Shown here in pieces: positions 21,963 through 30,413 of a DNA stretch of 34,827 bases; position 1 is the stretch's first letter; each line of letters opens with the position of its first letter. Both the position numbers and the translations under genes were made by a program. Source of the stretch: Candidatus Epulonipiscium sp. (GTDB taxonomy: Bacteria; Bacillota; Clostridia; Lachnospirales; Defluviitaleaceae). The notes beneath the pieces are model-generated. The model was not told the origin of the DNA. It ran no database searches and saw only the letters and a program-made list of their open reading frames with translations. Location of the stretch: NCBI GenBank assembly GCA_012519205.1, contig JAAYQR010000018.1, positions 1-34,827 of the forward strand, read 5' to 3'.

Positions 21963-22578
21963 TAATTGTTTCCTCTTTTCTGTTCTGTAATTTTACTAAT
22001 GATATAATTTTCGACATTATCTTCATAAGAAACCATTTCTACTTCTATGGGAGTGGGGTCCTCAGTTATTTTTTTAGGTGAAAAATGATTGAAAAAGACA
22101 ATAATACCTACAGCAATACCTAAGGAATAAGGTATCTGAATCCAATAGGGCTTATCTGTTTTAATCCCAGTGAAAATTTCGTAAAGTTGTTTTAATACAT
22201 CGGGAAGGGCAGAATCAGTATGAAATGTCATAATCGCAATGCCGCCTCCTGCAAATAATATCAAACATGTGCTAATTACTTTTAAGAATGTAAAAATCCT
22301 ATTTTCTTCCTTTTTATTAGGATAGTATTCTACGATACTATCCATTTCACCTACATTTGATACATCCATATCTGGATGTTTATCATTAATAGCTTTTATA
22401 ATATCTATAATGGAAATAATATATTTCTTTTTATTAATATCTTGTATATCCATCAATTTAATTTCTTCTATGGATGTTTTCATATACTCTGGGGCTACAA
22501 CCTCGGCAATGTCCCTAATAATTATTTGGTTTTTTTGTAAACAGATGTCTTTTTATACGGCTTTATATATATTGTCAC
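21962..22578 (-). CDS. spoVAA: Stage V sporulation protein AA, apparent frameshift near the N-terminus
   Basis: The 173 residues from an ATG at 22483 look like SpoVAA without its beginning: a soluble part, two transmembrane segments (about 64-83 and 113-130) and LYEIFTGIKTDKPYWIQIPY, as in the family. That ATG lacks a ribosome site, and the frame continues upstream as DICLQKNQIIIRDIAEVVAP until a TAA. In another frame a GTG at 22578, after GGGGGT, encodes MTIYIKPYKK, just the expected N-terminus. Adding one A to the A5 run at 22550-22554 joins the two into 205 residues, the known size. So the gene is either disrupted, mis-sequenced or rescued by slippage. It is coupled to the small ORF before it (3-base gap) and to spoVAB after it. 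Confidence 0.82.
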
Positions 22579-22581
22579 GTT

Positions 22582-22740
22582 TTATACCCCCATACATATT
22601 TTAAATTCGTTTTTTACAAAGACTCCTCTTGAAGGAATGGGGTGGTTAGATAATGATATATAGTACCATGTTGCAAACACTCCTATCATCAGAATAAATA
22701 AAAAAAGTACAATACCACTCCACACTTTTTTACTGGTCAT
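22582..22740 (-). CDS. 52-residue single-pass membrane protein between sigF and spoVAA
   Basis: A small ORF starting MTSKKVWSGIVLFLFILMIG, with one transmembrane segment (about 8-30) and a short outer part ending FKICMGV. The ATG has a strong AAAGGGTG ribosome site 5 bases upstream. Its stop lies three bases before the spoVAA GTG, and the spoVAA ribosome site lies inside its last codons, an arrangement expected for translational coupling. It comes after the sigF terminator, so it is likely the first gene of the spoVA transcript. I do not recognise the family. Confidence 0.7.
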   Translation of the reverse strand: MTSKKVWSGIVLFLFILMIGVFATWYYISLSNHPIPSRGVFVKNEFKICMGV

Positions 22741-22831
22741 TTTTTCACCCTTTCAAACTAATATCTAAGTCAATCAATTTATATGTATTTTTTGTTATTA
22801 GGCAAAAACATATTCTAACAAGAAATACCAT

Positions 22832-22864
22832 CAAAAAAAGAAATGCTCTTAACCGAACATTTCT
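22832..22864 (-). terminator. Terminator of the spoIIA operon (after sigF)
   Basis: On the minus strand AGAAATGTTC pairs with GAGCATTTCT (one G-U pair) around a GGTTAA loop, followed by T7. The left arm and loop contain the last sigF codons and its stop. It separates spoIIA from spoVA. Confidence 0.8.
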
Positions 22865-23565
22865 CGCATTGATTTTAATATTTTCTTTTCTATTCTTGAA
22901 ACTTGAACCTGAGAAATTCCTATAACATCTGCAATCTCTGTTTGTGTTTTATCCTTAAAGTATCTCATTGTTATTATTTGTTTTTCCTTTGGTCCTAGAC
23001 TCTCTATAATCTGGGATAAGGCAATTTTGTCAATCATGTTAGCCTCAGGGTTAGCATCTAAATATATTTTGTCCACCAAAGTAATAGGATTTCCTTCCCC
23101 CTCGTGAATAACAGATTGCAATGATTCCACATCACTATTAGCCTCTAAAGCCATCACTAATTCTTCTACATCTATCTCCATGGCAGCAGCCAACTCTTGG
23201 ATACTTGGCTCCTTTTCCATTTCCTTTGTTAAGTTTTCTTTTAAAATTCTAGCCTTAAGCCCTATTTCCTTTAAAGAACGGCTTACTTTTATCATTCCGT
23301 CATCTCTCATAAATCTTTTGATTTCACCCATTATCATAGGAACCGCATAGGTTGAAAATCTAACATTATAATCTAAATCAAATTTATCGATGCTCTTTAT
23401 AAGCCCAATGCTTCCTATCTGAAATAAATCTTCAATATCATAGCCCCTATTTCTAAAACGCTTCACAATACTCCATACTAATCCTACGTTTTCTTCTACG
23501 ATTTTGTCCCTGGCAGCTGTATCCCCTGATTGCGCTTTTTTAATCAATTCCAATGTTTTATCCAT
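22849..23565 (-). CDS. sigF: RNA polymerase sporulation sigma factor SigF
   Basis: The first forespore-specific sigma factor. It has 238 residues: region 2 with ARDKIVEENVGLVWSIVKRF and DLFQIGSIGLIKSIDKFD, region 3 around MIKVSRSLKEIGLKAR, and region 4 with a helix-turn-helix at TQTEIADVIGISQVQVSRIE. It is held inactive by SpoIIAB and released by unphosphorylated SpoIIAA. It lies 17 bases after spoIIAB with an AGAGGTGG ribosome site, in the universal order spoIIAA-spoIIAB-sigF. Sigma-G is similar in sequence, but the operon context assigns it to sigF. Confidence 0.97.
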   Translation of the reverse strand: MDKTLELIKKAQSGDTAARDKIVEENVGLVWSIVKRFRNRGYDIEDLFQIGSIGLIKSIDKFDLDYNVRFSTYAVPMIMGEIKRFMRDDGMIKVSRSLKEIGLKARILKENLTKEMEKEPSIQELAAAMEIDVEELVMALEANSDVESLQSVIHEGEGNPITLVDKIYLDANPEANMIDKIALSQIIESLGPKEKQIITMRYFKDKTQTEIADVIGISQVQVSRIEKKILKSMREMFG

Positions 23566-23582
23566 CTGCCCACCTCTTTTAG

Positions 23583-24014
23583 CTATTCCAAACTCTTGAG
23601 TTTTTTTCGCATCCTAATAGCCGTTCCTTTTTCTCTTACGGATTCAATTTCTATCTCATCCATAAAGGTTTCCATTACGGTAAAGCCCATACCTGATCGC
23701 TCTAATTCGGGTTTTGAGGTGTAGAGGGGTTCTCGTGCCTTAGAAATATCCTCAATTCCTTTACCCTTATCTTCAATAACTATCTCAACCGTATTATTGA
23801 AGAAACTACAACTTACATTTATCATTCCCTCACTGTTCTCATATCCATGAATTACAGCATTTGTAACAGCTTCAGATACAGCAGTCTTGATATCGGATAT
23901 TTCTTCAAGGGTAGGGTCCAGCTGAGAGATAAAGGCTGCTACAGCTACCCGTGCAAACCCCTCATTTTGTGATTTGCTTATAAATGATATCTTCATTGTA
24001 TTTTGATATTCCAT
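23583..24014 (-). CDS. spoIIAB: Anti-sigma F factor and serine kinase SpoIIAB
   Basis: A GHKL-fold kinase of 143 residues that binds sigma-F and phosphorylates SpoIIAA. The N box is SEAVTNAVIHGYEN (about 47-60), the G1 box is VIEDKGKGIEDI, and the G2 region is LERSGMGFTVMETFMD. All expected ATP-binding residues are visible and the length is right. It starts 11 bases after the corrected spoIIAA stop with a GGGGGAG ribosome site and is followed by sigF. The gene looks intact, unlike spoIIAA. Confidence 0.97.
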   Translation of the reverse strand: MEYQNTMKISFISKSQNEGFARVAVAAFISQLDPTLEEISDIKTAVSEAVTNAVIHGYENSEGMINVSCSFFNNTVEIVIEDKGKGIEDISKAREPLYTSKPELERSGMGFTVMETFMDEIEIESVREKGTAIRMRKKLKSLE

Positions 24015-24025
24015 AACAACTCCCC

Positions 24026-24366
24026 CTATTGCAAACTTAATATTGCTTCATCTAAGCTATGATATTGATTAATTATTTTATATAAGCCTGAAAGCTGTAA
24101 AACCCTATCTACCTGTGGTGCAACATTATATACCCCTACTTGTCCCCCCCCCGCTCTTTTACATTTTTGTATCTCCCCATTATCACACCTATTCCTGAAC
24201 TATCCATAAATTGAATACCCGAAAAATCAAATACAATGTTTTTTACATTATGTTTAATGAATTCCCTATCCAACTTATCTCTTATGGTCTCGGAAGTATG
24301 ATGGTCAACTTCTCCTGATATTTTAGCTATAAGACTTCCTTTTTTTATTGAATATGTTATGGTCAT
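24026..24366 (-). pseudogene. spoIIAA: Anti-sigma F factor antagonist SpoIIAA, frameshifted in a G9 tract
   Basis: A STAS-domain protein that, when dephosphorylated by SpoIIE, frees sigma-F from SpoIIAB. The start is the ATG at 24366 with AAAGGGG upstream, although the frame is open further. The phosphorylation motif DSSG is at 55-58. The frame runs through MGRYKNVKERGG into a run of nine G (24144-24152) and stops two codons later, after 76 residues. In another frame the missing third is intact right up to the SpoIIAB ribosome site (GQVGVYNVAPQVDRVL through DEAILSLQ). Seven G would restore the usual ERGGQVGV, and ten G would also restore the frame, giving 112-113 residues. As read, the product lacks its last helices and should not activate sigma-F. 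It is classed as a pseudogene only because of this frameshift; error or phase variation are open. Confidence 0.88.
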
Positions 24367-24420
24367 TGTTTTTCCCCTTTCATTTTCATCATTTAGGCAT
24401 AAAAAATCTTCTATATAATA

Positions 24421-24448
24421 CATTCTCCATAAAATGGAATATACCTTT
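24421..24448 (-). promoter_or_regulatory. Candidate sigma-H promoter of the spoIIA operon
   Basis: On the minus strand AAAGGTATA (24440-24448), an 11-base spacer and GGAGAATG (24421-24428) fit the sigma-H consensus RnAGGAwww-N11/12-RnnGAAT with one mismatch in the -35. It lies 55 bases before the spoIIAA ATG. Sigma-H is the known regulator of this operon in Bacillus. Confidence 0.55.
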
Positions 24449-24454
24449 AAAAAT

Positions 24455-24483
24455 AAAAAAATAATACCAATCCTTGGTATTAT
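24455..24483 (-). terminator. Terminator of the TPR-protein gene
   Basis: A perfect 10-bp stem ATAATACCAA/TTGGTATTAT with a three-base loop and T6 on the minus strand, directly after the stop codon at 24486. It separates the folC-TPR unit from spoIIA. Confidence 0.8.
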
Positions 24484-24485
24484 TT

Positions 24486-25844
24486 TTATTTTAATTTTCC
24501 TAATCTCCATTTTGAATTGGCAGCCCCATCCGTTCCTGGATACTGATCTATAGCTTGGCTATAAAATTCTTTGGCTTTTTCTATATTATCTTGTTCCTCG
24601 TATATTCTACCTAGATAATACAATGCATTATCCGAATAATATTGTTCCCTAGCATATAGGAGTGATTTTTCTAGTTCTACTATTGCCTTATCATAGTCTT
24701 TTCTAGAATAAGCACTTTGCCCATTATTATAATGAGCACTTGCCGCATCGATAAATACCTTGTTACTTAATTCATCATAGGTAGCTCTATTTTCTTCGGG
24801 AATATTAAAGGCATCCAAAGAATATAAAAGAACCGCCGCATCTTCTATCTTTTTATTATTATATAAAATCTGCACTTGATTTATTTTTTGAACTTCCTCT
24901 AGAGCAATTTGTCTTTGTTGAAGCTGTCCATTCATGTCTAGTACTTTCCTATTTTCTTCTTCTAAATCACTGATTGTTTCTTGACTTTCCTGTTTTAGTC
25001 TACTGTACTCTATTTCAAGATTTTGGTTTTTAATATCGAGATCTTCAATTTGTTTGGTGAGCACATTAACTCTATCGGGAATAACCAAAATAAGCAATAA
25101 TGCAGCAGTACAAATAGCCCCCACTACAAAACCAATAATGTGACCCATAGGAGAAAATGGGGCTTTTGACTTTCTCCTTCGATGAGCCCTAATAGTTGCT
25201 GTAGATTTATCTTCCCTTCTTGGTATGAAAGAGTTAGGCCTTAATTCCCTATAATACCTTATAGCCTTAGAATTTGACATGTCAATCTCTAGGGCTTTTT
25301 CAATATAGGGCAGAGCCTTTTCCTTTTCGTTTTCTTTTAGTAGGCATAAAGCTACAAGACAACAGGCCTCAACAAAATTAGGATTTAACTGGAGGGCCTT
25401 TTTAAGCTGTATAATGGCTAGATCTTCACTTCTTTGGCCGGCATATTCTATTGCTTGGTTAAACATTCTTATCGAATCGTTATATTGTTCTAACTTTCTG
25501 CCGCTTCTTTGAATTCTTTTAATATAATCCAAAGCAATATTATCTTCCTTTTGAAAATGGGTACTAATCACCCACTCTGCCAATGCTTGCCCAAATTCTC
25601 CGATTTCATAATAAACCAATCCTAAAAGGTTCCTTGCATTTATATTGGTTTTATCAAACTCCACTGCCTTAGACAGAGAGCCAATAGCATTGGTAAGCTC
25701 CCTATTATTTGCTTGTTCTAAGCCCTTATTGTAAAGTCGAAGAGAAATAGCTTTAAGTTTCCTATACAAAAAAATATTAAATTGACATCTAGGACATTGA
25801 CTGAGGTTTTCTTGAATTTCTATATGGCATGCTGGACAAATCAC
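24486..25844 (-). CDS. Zinc-ribbon, TPR and coiled-coil membrane protein
   Basis: A 452-residue protein built of clear parts. There is a zinc ribbon (C3, C6, C17, C20). TPR-like helices follow at about 35-105 (SLRLYNKGLEQANNRELTNA; NARNLLGLVYYEIGEFGQAL) and 130-200 (LNPNFVEACCLVALCLLKEN). A basic stretch (RRRKSK) precedes one transmembrane segment (about 232-252). A coiled coil follows (about 258-320), then two more TPRs near the C-terminus (AHYNNGQSAYSRKDYDKAI; ALYYLGRIYEEQDNIEKAK). TPRs on both sides of the membrane suggest a scaffold. The specific role is unknown. It follows a 51-residue ORF and folC, probably in one transcript, with AAGGAG as ribosome site. Confidence 0.85.
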   Translation of the reverse strand: MICPACHIEIQENLSQCPRCQFNIFLYRKLKAISLRLYNKGLEQANNRELTNAIGSLSKAVEFDKTNINARNLLGLVYYEIGEFGQALAEWVISTHFQKEDNIALDYIKRIQRSGRKLEQYNDSIRMFNQAIEYAGQRSEDLAIIQLKKALQLNPNFVEACCLVALCLLKENEKEKALPYIEKALEIDMSNSKAIRYYRELRPNSFIPRREDKSTATIRAHRRRKSKAPFSPMGHIIGFVVGAICTAALLLILVIPDRVNVLTKQIEDLDIKNQNLEIEYSRLKQESQETISDLEEENRKVLDMNGQLQQRQIALEEVQKINQVQILYNNKKIEDAAVLLYSLDAFNIPEENRATYDELSNKVFIDAASAHYNNGQSAYSRKDYDKAIVELEKSLLYAREQYYSDNALYYLGRIYEEQDNIEKAKEFYSQAIDQYPGTDGAANSKWRLGKLK

Positions 25845-25850
25845 AACAAT

Positions 25851-26006
25851 CTACTCCTTACCTTCTGACTTTATTTCTAAATTTCTTGTAATATGTGTTA
25901 ATAAATCAATCATGTCCTTTATTTCATTGGATTTAATCACTTCTTCTATACCGTCCACTTCTAAGGCTGGTTTGAATTTACGTAGCTCTTCTTTAAAATC
26001 AATCAC
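25851..26006 (-). CDS. Small 51-residue protein between folC and the TPR gene
   Basis: Starts at a GTG (26006) and reads MIDFKEELRKFKPALEVDGI, ending KSEGKE; acidic and basic residues alternate as in a soluble helical protein. The ribosome site AAGGGG overlaps the folC stop codon, and its stop lies 6 bases before the TPR gene, whose AAGGAG ribosome site covers its last codons. This tight packing supports a real gene. The family is not recognised. Confidence 0.65.
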   Translation of the reverse strand: MIDFKEELRKFKPALEVDGIEEVIKSNEIKDMIDLLTHITRNLEIKSEGKE

Positions 26007-26010
26007 AATT

Positions 26011-27303
26011 TCAACCCCTTTTTCTTTTTAATATATTTTTTAATTCAGATATCAAATACAGTGATCCTGCGCAACACAGAATATCCTCCTTAGAGGTTAA
26101 ACTAAGGGCCAATTCAAATGCTTCTTGAATATTTTTGTTTTTATAAACTGAATTAGGATACTTCTTCATAGCTTCTTCTAATTCGTCTACGGATAGTTTT
26201 CTAGAATTTGATGGTTCTGTAATAATAACATCCCCTACTTGGGGCATGATTTGTTCTAAAATATTTTTGTAAGGTTTATCTTTTAGAATTCCAATTAATA
26301 AAGTAATTTTCCTGTCTTTAAAATATTGTTTAAATGCCTTTTTTAAGGCTATAGCGCCTCCCTCATTGTGGGCCCCATCAAAGATAACCAAAGGCATTGT
26401 ACTAACAATCTCCATACGCCCAGGCCAAAAACTTTCCCTTAAACCATCCCTAATATCTTTTTCGCATATTACAATGCCCTGCTTCTTTAAAACCTCTATG
26501 GTCAAAAGTGCCGTTGCCGCATTGTATATTTGATGTTCTCCTAAAAAGGAAAACTCCAAATTATCATAGGAATAAAATTCGGTTTCAATGGAAAAACGAG
26601 TTCTTTCTATAGTAAAACTTTTATCTTTAATATTTGTCTTATACGCATAAAATAAAGTTGAATCTAATTCTTTGCATATATCTTTAATAATATTATACAC
26701 TTTAGTATTTGGAAAATACAATACAGTATTGCAATTTTTCTTTATAATTCCCGCTTTTTCGTGAGCAATTGACTCAATATTATCTCCTAATACATCCATA
26801 TGGTCCATTCCTATTGAAGTTATAACAGAAACTAAGGGGTTTTCTATCACATTGGTGGCATCATATCGACCCCCTAACCCCACTTCCAAAATCACAAAAT
26901 CTACCTCGCTTTCTGCAAAATAAAGCAAGGCCATGGCTGTTAGAGATTCGAATACCGTGGGATGTTCTTCTTCTTTGCACTTTTTAGATGCTGTAATTAT
27001 CTTTTCCCCGACCTTGGCAAAATCTTCGTCGGAAATATTTATGTTATTTATTTTAATCCTCTCATTGTAACTCTCCAAATGAGGGGATGTATACATGCCT
27101 ACACGATACCCTGCCTTCATTAAGATGAATTCTAACATGGTGGCAACTGATCCCTTTCCATTAGTACCGGCGATATGTATGACCTTAAGAGATTTTTCCG
27201 GGTTTTTAAGCCGTTCTAGAAGGTTTTGCAGCCTTATAAGACCTGGTCTTGAGCCAAAACGTTCTATCGAATTTATATATTCAATGATTTCATTATAATC
27301 CAA
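26011..27303 (-). CDS. folC: Folylpolyglutamate synthase / dihydrofolate synthase
   Basis: Adds glutamate to dihydropteroate or folates using ATP; a Mur-ligase superfamily member. It has 430 residues, normal size. The P-loop is IAGTNGKGSV (about 44-53), the ISDEDFAKV and FESLTAMALLYF regions follow, then the ATP/Mg site in GLGGRYDATNV and the second-domain FDGAHNEGGAIA. The start is a TTG at 27303, 8 bases after a perfect GAGGAGG site. It heads the folC, 51-residue ORF, TPR gene group. A terminator upstream separates it from valS. Confidence 0.96.
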   Translation of the reverse strand: MDYNEIIEYINSIERFGSRPGLIRLQNLLERLKNPEKSLKVIHIAGTNGKGSVATMLEFILMKAGYRVGMYTSPHLESYNERIKINNINISDEDFAKVGEKIITASKKCKEEEHPTVFESLTAMALLYFAESEVDFVILEVGLGGRYDATNVIENPLVSVITSIGMDHMDVLGDNIESIAHEKAGIIKKNCNTVLYFPNTKVYNIIKDICKELDSTLFYAYKTNIKDKSFTIERTRFSIETEFYSYDNLEFSFLGEHQIYNAATALLTIEVLKKQGIVICEKDIRDGLRESFWPGRMEIVSTMPLVIFDGAHNEGGAIALKKAFKQYFKDRKITLLIGILKDKPYKNILEQIMPQVGDVIITEPSNSRKLSVDELEEAMKKYPNSVYKNKNIQEAFELALSLTSKEDILCCAGSLYLISELKNILKRKRG

Positions 27304-27398
27304 TGTATTATCCTCCTCGGGATTGTACTTAACAAATCCCTGTTCTTATGGGTTAAACATTCTACCTTTTCCTATAAGTATAAATATAAATATAAAAA

Positions 27399-27425
27399 AA
27401 ACAAGGCCCTCAAGGGGTCTTGTTT
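27399..27425 (-). terminator. Intrinsic terminator of valS
   Basis: On the minus strand AAACAAGACCC pairs with GGGCCTTGTTT with one mismatch around a five-base loop, followed by a T-run. It begins 3 bases after the valS stop codon. Confidence 0.85.
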
Positions 27426-27428
27426 AAC

Positions 27429-30074
27429 TTATTTCTTTAATAGGGCTTCAAGTCTTTCTTTAACCTGTTTAAGCATAGTTTCATATTGAATTCCTTTTTC
27501 TTTTTCCTCCTGTATAACCGCCTGTGGCGCCTTATCTACAAAGCCCTTATTGTTTAGTTTCTTTTCTACTCTTGCAACTTCTTTTTCTAGCTTTTCTTTT
27601 TCTTTTTTAAGTCTTTCTATTTCTTTTGTAATATCAACCAATTCAGCAAAAGGAATAAAAATTGTAGCTCCCGGTATAACGGTAGATATGGCATCTTCAT
27701 CGATACCTGTCTTATCCTTTTGAACCGATACCGAACTGCCATAGGCTAAGGATGCAAAAAATAACTTTCCCCTTTCAAATATATCTAGGACATCCTCTTT
27801 TTTGGAAACAACTATGAGATTTGCTTTTTTGGATGGTGCAACATTCATTTCAGCCCTTATATTTCTGATATTCCTAATCGCTTGTTTCATTAATTCTATT
27901 TCATTTTCCTCTACCTTGAAGTTCCACTCATCCTTGTACTCTGGCCAGGTGGAAAGCATAATTGTCTCTTCTTCCTCCTGAATATAAGTAAATATTTCCT
28001 CGGTAATAAAAGGCATATATGGGTGAAGGAGTTTAAGAGCATTCATAAGTACTGTTTTAAGAGTCCAAAGAGCTGCTTTTCTAGTTTTATCTTCCTTATT
28101 GTAAAGTCTTGGTTTTACCATCTCAATGTACCAATCACAAAATTCTTCCCAGAAGAAATCGTACAATTTAGAAACCGCAACCCCTAACTCATATTTATCC
28201 ATGTTATCCGTTACCTCTTTGGCTAAGGTATTTACTTTAGATAAAATCCATTTATCAGCACCACTTAAATCTTCAAGTTTTACTTTAATATATTCTTCGT
28301 CTTCAAGATTCATTAATATAAATCTTGTAGCATTCCAAATCTTATTCCCAAAGTTCCTATTTGCCTCTACTCTTTCATAATAAAAACGCATATCATTTCC
28401 TGGGGCATTCCCAGTTACTAAGGTTAAACGTAGAGCATCAGCTCCATATTTAGCTATAATCTCCAATGGGTCTACTCCATTCCCTAAGGATTTACTCATT
28501 TTTCTACCCTGTGAATCCCTTACAAGCCCATGGATTAAGACATCTTTAAATGGTATCTCTCCCATTTGTTCAATTCCTGAAAACACCATCCTAACAACCC
28601 AAAAGAAAATGATATCATACCCTGTAACTAATACATTGGTAGGATAAAAATAATCTAGTTCTTCTGTTTTATCAGGCCACCCTAAAGTAGAAAAAGGCCA
28701 TAGGGCAGAACTAAACCAAGTATCTAGGGTGTCATCATCTTGCTTAAAGGAAGTGCCTTGGCATTTTGAACAGGACTGAGGCATCTTGCGGGCTACTTCG
28801 ATGTGGCCACAATCTTGACAGTAATAGGCAGGAATCCTATGCCCCCACCACAATTGTCTTGAAATACACCAATCACGAATGTTTTCTAACCAGTGAAGAT
28901 ATATTTTACCAAAACGTTCCGGTACAAATCTAAGTTCTTTTTCCCTTAAGGCCCCAATTGCAGGCTTTGCTAAATCCTCCATCTTAACAAACCACTGCAT
29001 CTTGATCATAGGCTCAATAACTGTATCACATCTATCGTGAATCCCTACATTATGGAGATGCTCTTCAATCTTAACTAAAAAGCCTCCTTCTTCCAATGCT
29101 TTAACGATGGCTTTTCTAGCTTCATATCTGTCCATCCCAGCATACTTACCTGCTTCAACATTTAGAGTGCCATCATCATTTAAAATGTTGATTTGGGATA
29201 AGTTATGTCTTTGCCCTACTTCGAAATCATTAGGATCATGGGCCGGTGTAATCTTAACAACTCCTGTTCCAAATTCTTTGTCCACATACGCATCGGCAAT
29301 AATAGGTATTTCTCTATTTACTATAGGCAGTATTACTGTCTTTCCGATAAAATCCTTATACCTTTCATCTTCAGGATGAACTGCTACGGCTGTATCTCCA
29401 AACATGGTTTCGGGGCGGGTGGTTGCTATTTGAATATATCCACTGCCATCTTTTATAGGGTAACGGATATGCCAGAAATGGCCCCCCTTTTCTTCGTGTT
29501 CTACTTCAGCATCTGAAATAGACGTCTGGCATTCTGGACACCAGTTGATTATCTTTGCTCCCCTATATATATATCCCTTTTCATATAAACGGATAAACAC
29601 TTCTAAAACAGCCTTCGATAATCCTTCATCCATGGTAAATCTTTCCCTATCCCAATCACAGGAACTTCCTAGTTTTTGAAGCTGCTTTAATATTGTGCTT
29701 CCATATTCCTCTTTCCATTGCCATGCTTTTTCTAGGAAAGCTTCTCTACCAAGTCCTTCTTTTGTTAGCCCTTCTTCATTTATTTTTTGGACAATCTTAA
29801 CTTCTGTTGCAATACTGGCATGATCCGTCCCAGGCATCCAAAGAGTGTTATACCCCTGCATTCTTTTCCAGCGGATAAGAATATCCTGTAAGGTATTATC
29901 AAGGGCATGGCCCATATGAAGATGTCCTGTAATATTGGGAGGTGGAATTACGATAGTAAAGGGTTCTTTAGAACGGTCTACCTTAGCGTGAAAATACTTA
30001 TTATCAAGCCACTTTTGATACAATCTGTCTTCTACAACTGAAGGATCGTATACTTTTTCTAGATTTTTAGCCAT
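27429..30074 (-). CDS. valS: Valyl-tRNA synthetase
   Basis: Charges tRNA-Val. It is a class I enzyme of 881 residues with the HIGH motif as HLHMGHA near residue 51, the CP1 editing domain (about 190-340), a zinc-type [16 protein letters not shown] segment, and KMSKS near residue 525 ([11 protein letters not shown]). The C-terminal anticodon-binding domain and the valyl-specific coiled-coil arm (about 810-881, rich in Lys/Glu) are present. The ribosome site is TAGGAGG. A T-box leader with its own promoter lies upstream. Confidence 0.98.
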   Translation of the reverse strand: MAKNLEKVYDPSVVEDRLYQKWLDNKYFHAKVDRSKEPFTIVIPPPNITGHLHMGHALDNTLQDILIRWKRMQGYNTLWMPGTDHASIATEVKIVQKINEEGLTKEGLGREAFLEKAWQWKEEYGSTILKQLQKLGSSCDWDRERFTMDEGLSKAVLEVFIRLYEKGYIYRGAKIINWCPECQTSISDAEVEHEEKGGHFWHIRYPIKDGSGYIQIATTRPETMFGDTAVAVHPEDERYKDFIGKTVILPIVNREIPIIADAYVDKEFGTGVVKITPAHDPNDFEVGQRHNLSQINILNDDGTLNVEAGKYAGMDRYEARKAIVKALEEGGFLVKIEEHLHNVGIHDRCDTVIEPMIKMQWFVKMEDLAKPAIGALREKELRFVPERFGKIYLHWLENIRDWCISRQLWWGHRIPAYYCQDCGHIEVARKMPQSCSKCQGTSFKQDDDTLDTWFSSALWPFSTLGWPDKTEELDYFYPTNVLVTGYDIIFFWVVRMVFSGIEQMGEIPFKDVLIHGLVRDSQGRKMSKSLGNGVDPLEIIAKYGADALRLTLVTGNAPGNDMRFYYERVEANRNFGNKIWNATRFILMNLEDEEYIKVKLEDLSGADKWILSKVNTLAKEVTDNMDKYELGVAVSKLYDFFWEEFCDWYIEMVKPRLYNKEDKTRKAALWTLKTVLMNALKLLHPYMPFITEEIFTYIQEEEETIMLSTWPEYKDEWNFKVEENEIELMKQAIRNIRNIRAEMNVAPSKKANLIVVSKKEDVLDIFERGKLFFASLAYGSSVSVQKDKTGIDEDAISTVIPGATIFIPFAELVDITKEIERLKKEKEKLEKEVARVEKKLNNKGFVDKAPQAVIQEEKEKGIQYETMLKQVKERLEALLKK

Positions 30075-30105
30075 ATTTTATTCCTCCTAAGAATATAAAT
30101 CATAA

Positions 30106-30364
30106 GATAAAAAAATCCCCTTCACCCCCATAAAGGACGAAAGAGATTTCCGTGGTACCACCTTTGTTTCTTTTAATAAATTATAAAAAGACACTTAAAA
30201 CAATAACGGAGTCACCCGTTCGCATCTACTAAAGGTTCAATACGAAAGCTCAGAAGCTACCTTCTACTATGCATTGTTCAAAAAACCTTCCAGCCTATGG
30301 GTTTTTCTTTCTAGGAGATGCATTAGTATACTCCTCTTCTTCATTGCCAATATCTTAATTTGTT
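30106..30364 (-). ncRNA. T-box leader of valS
   Basis: On the minus strand the T-box element AAAGGTGGTACCACGG lies at 30150-30165. It is followed by a terminator (about 30106-30149) whose arms, around AAATCTCTTTC and GAAGGGGATTT, pair with several G-U pairs and end in T7. A Stem I-like region precedes it. A possible valine specifier GTA is at 30258-30260 in GAAGGTAGCTTC. Terminator readthrough would depend on uncharged tRNA-Val. Confidence 0.9.
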
Positions 30365-30370
30365 TGTTTA

Positions 30371-30399
30371 ATTGTATTAAAAGGTTGTTTTTTTGTCAA
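30371..30399 (-). promoter_or_regulatory. Sigma-A promoter of the valS T-box leader
   Basis: A perfect TTGACA (30394-30399), a 17-base spacer and TACAAT (30371-30376) on the minus strand. Confidence 0.85.
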
Positions 30400-30413
30400 G
30401 GTTCTATCGACTT

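Noticed and set aside
22741-22831. Sigma-G promoter for the spoVA operon
   Set aside because: GAATA and CATATAA are both present but about 25 bases apart, too far for sigma-G. No acceptable pair was found, so none is listed.
24367-24510. 48-residue N-terminal extension of spoIIAA
   Set aside because: It crosses a terminator and a likely promoter and has no STAS similarity; the ATG at 24366 has the ribosome site.
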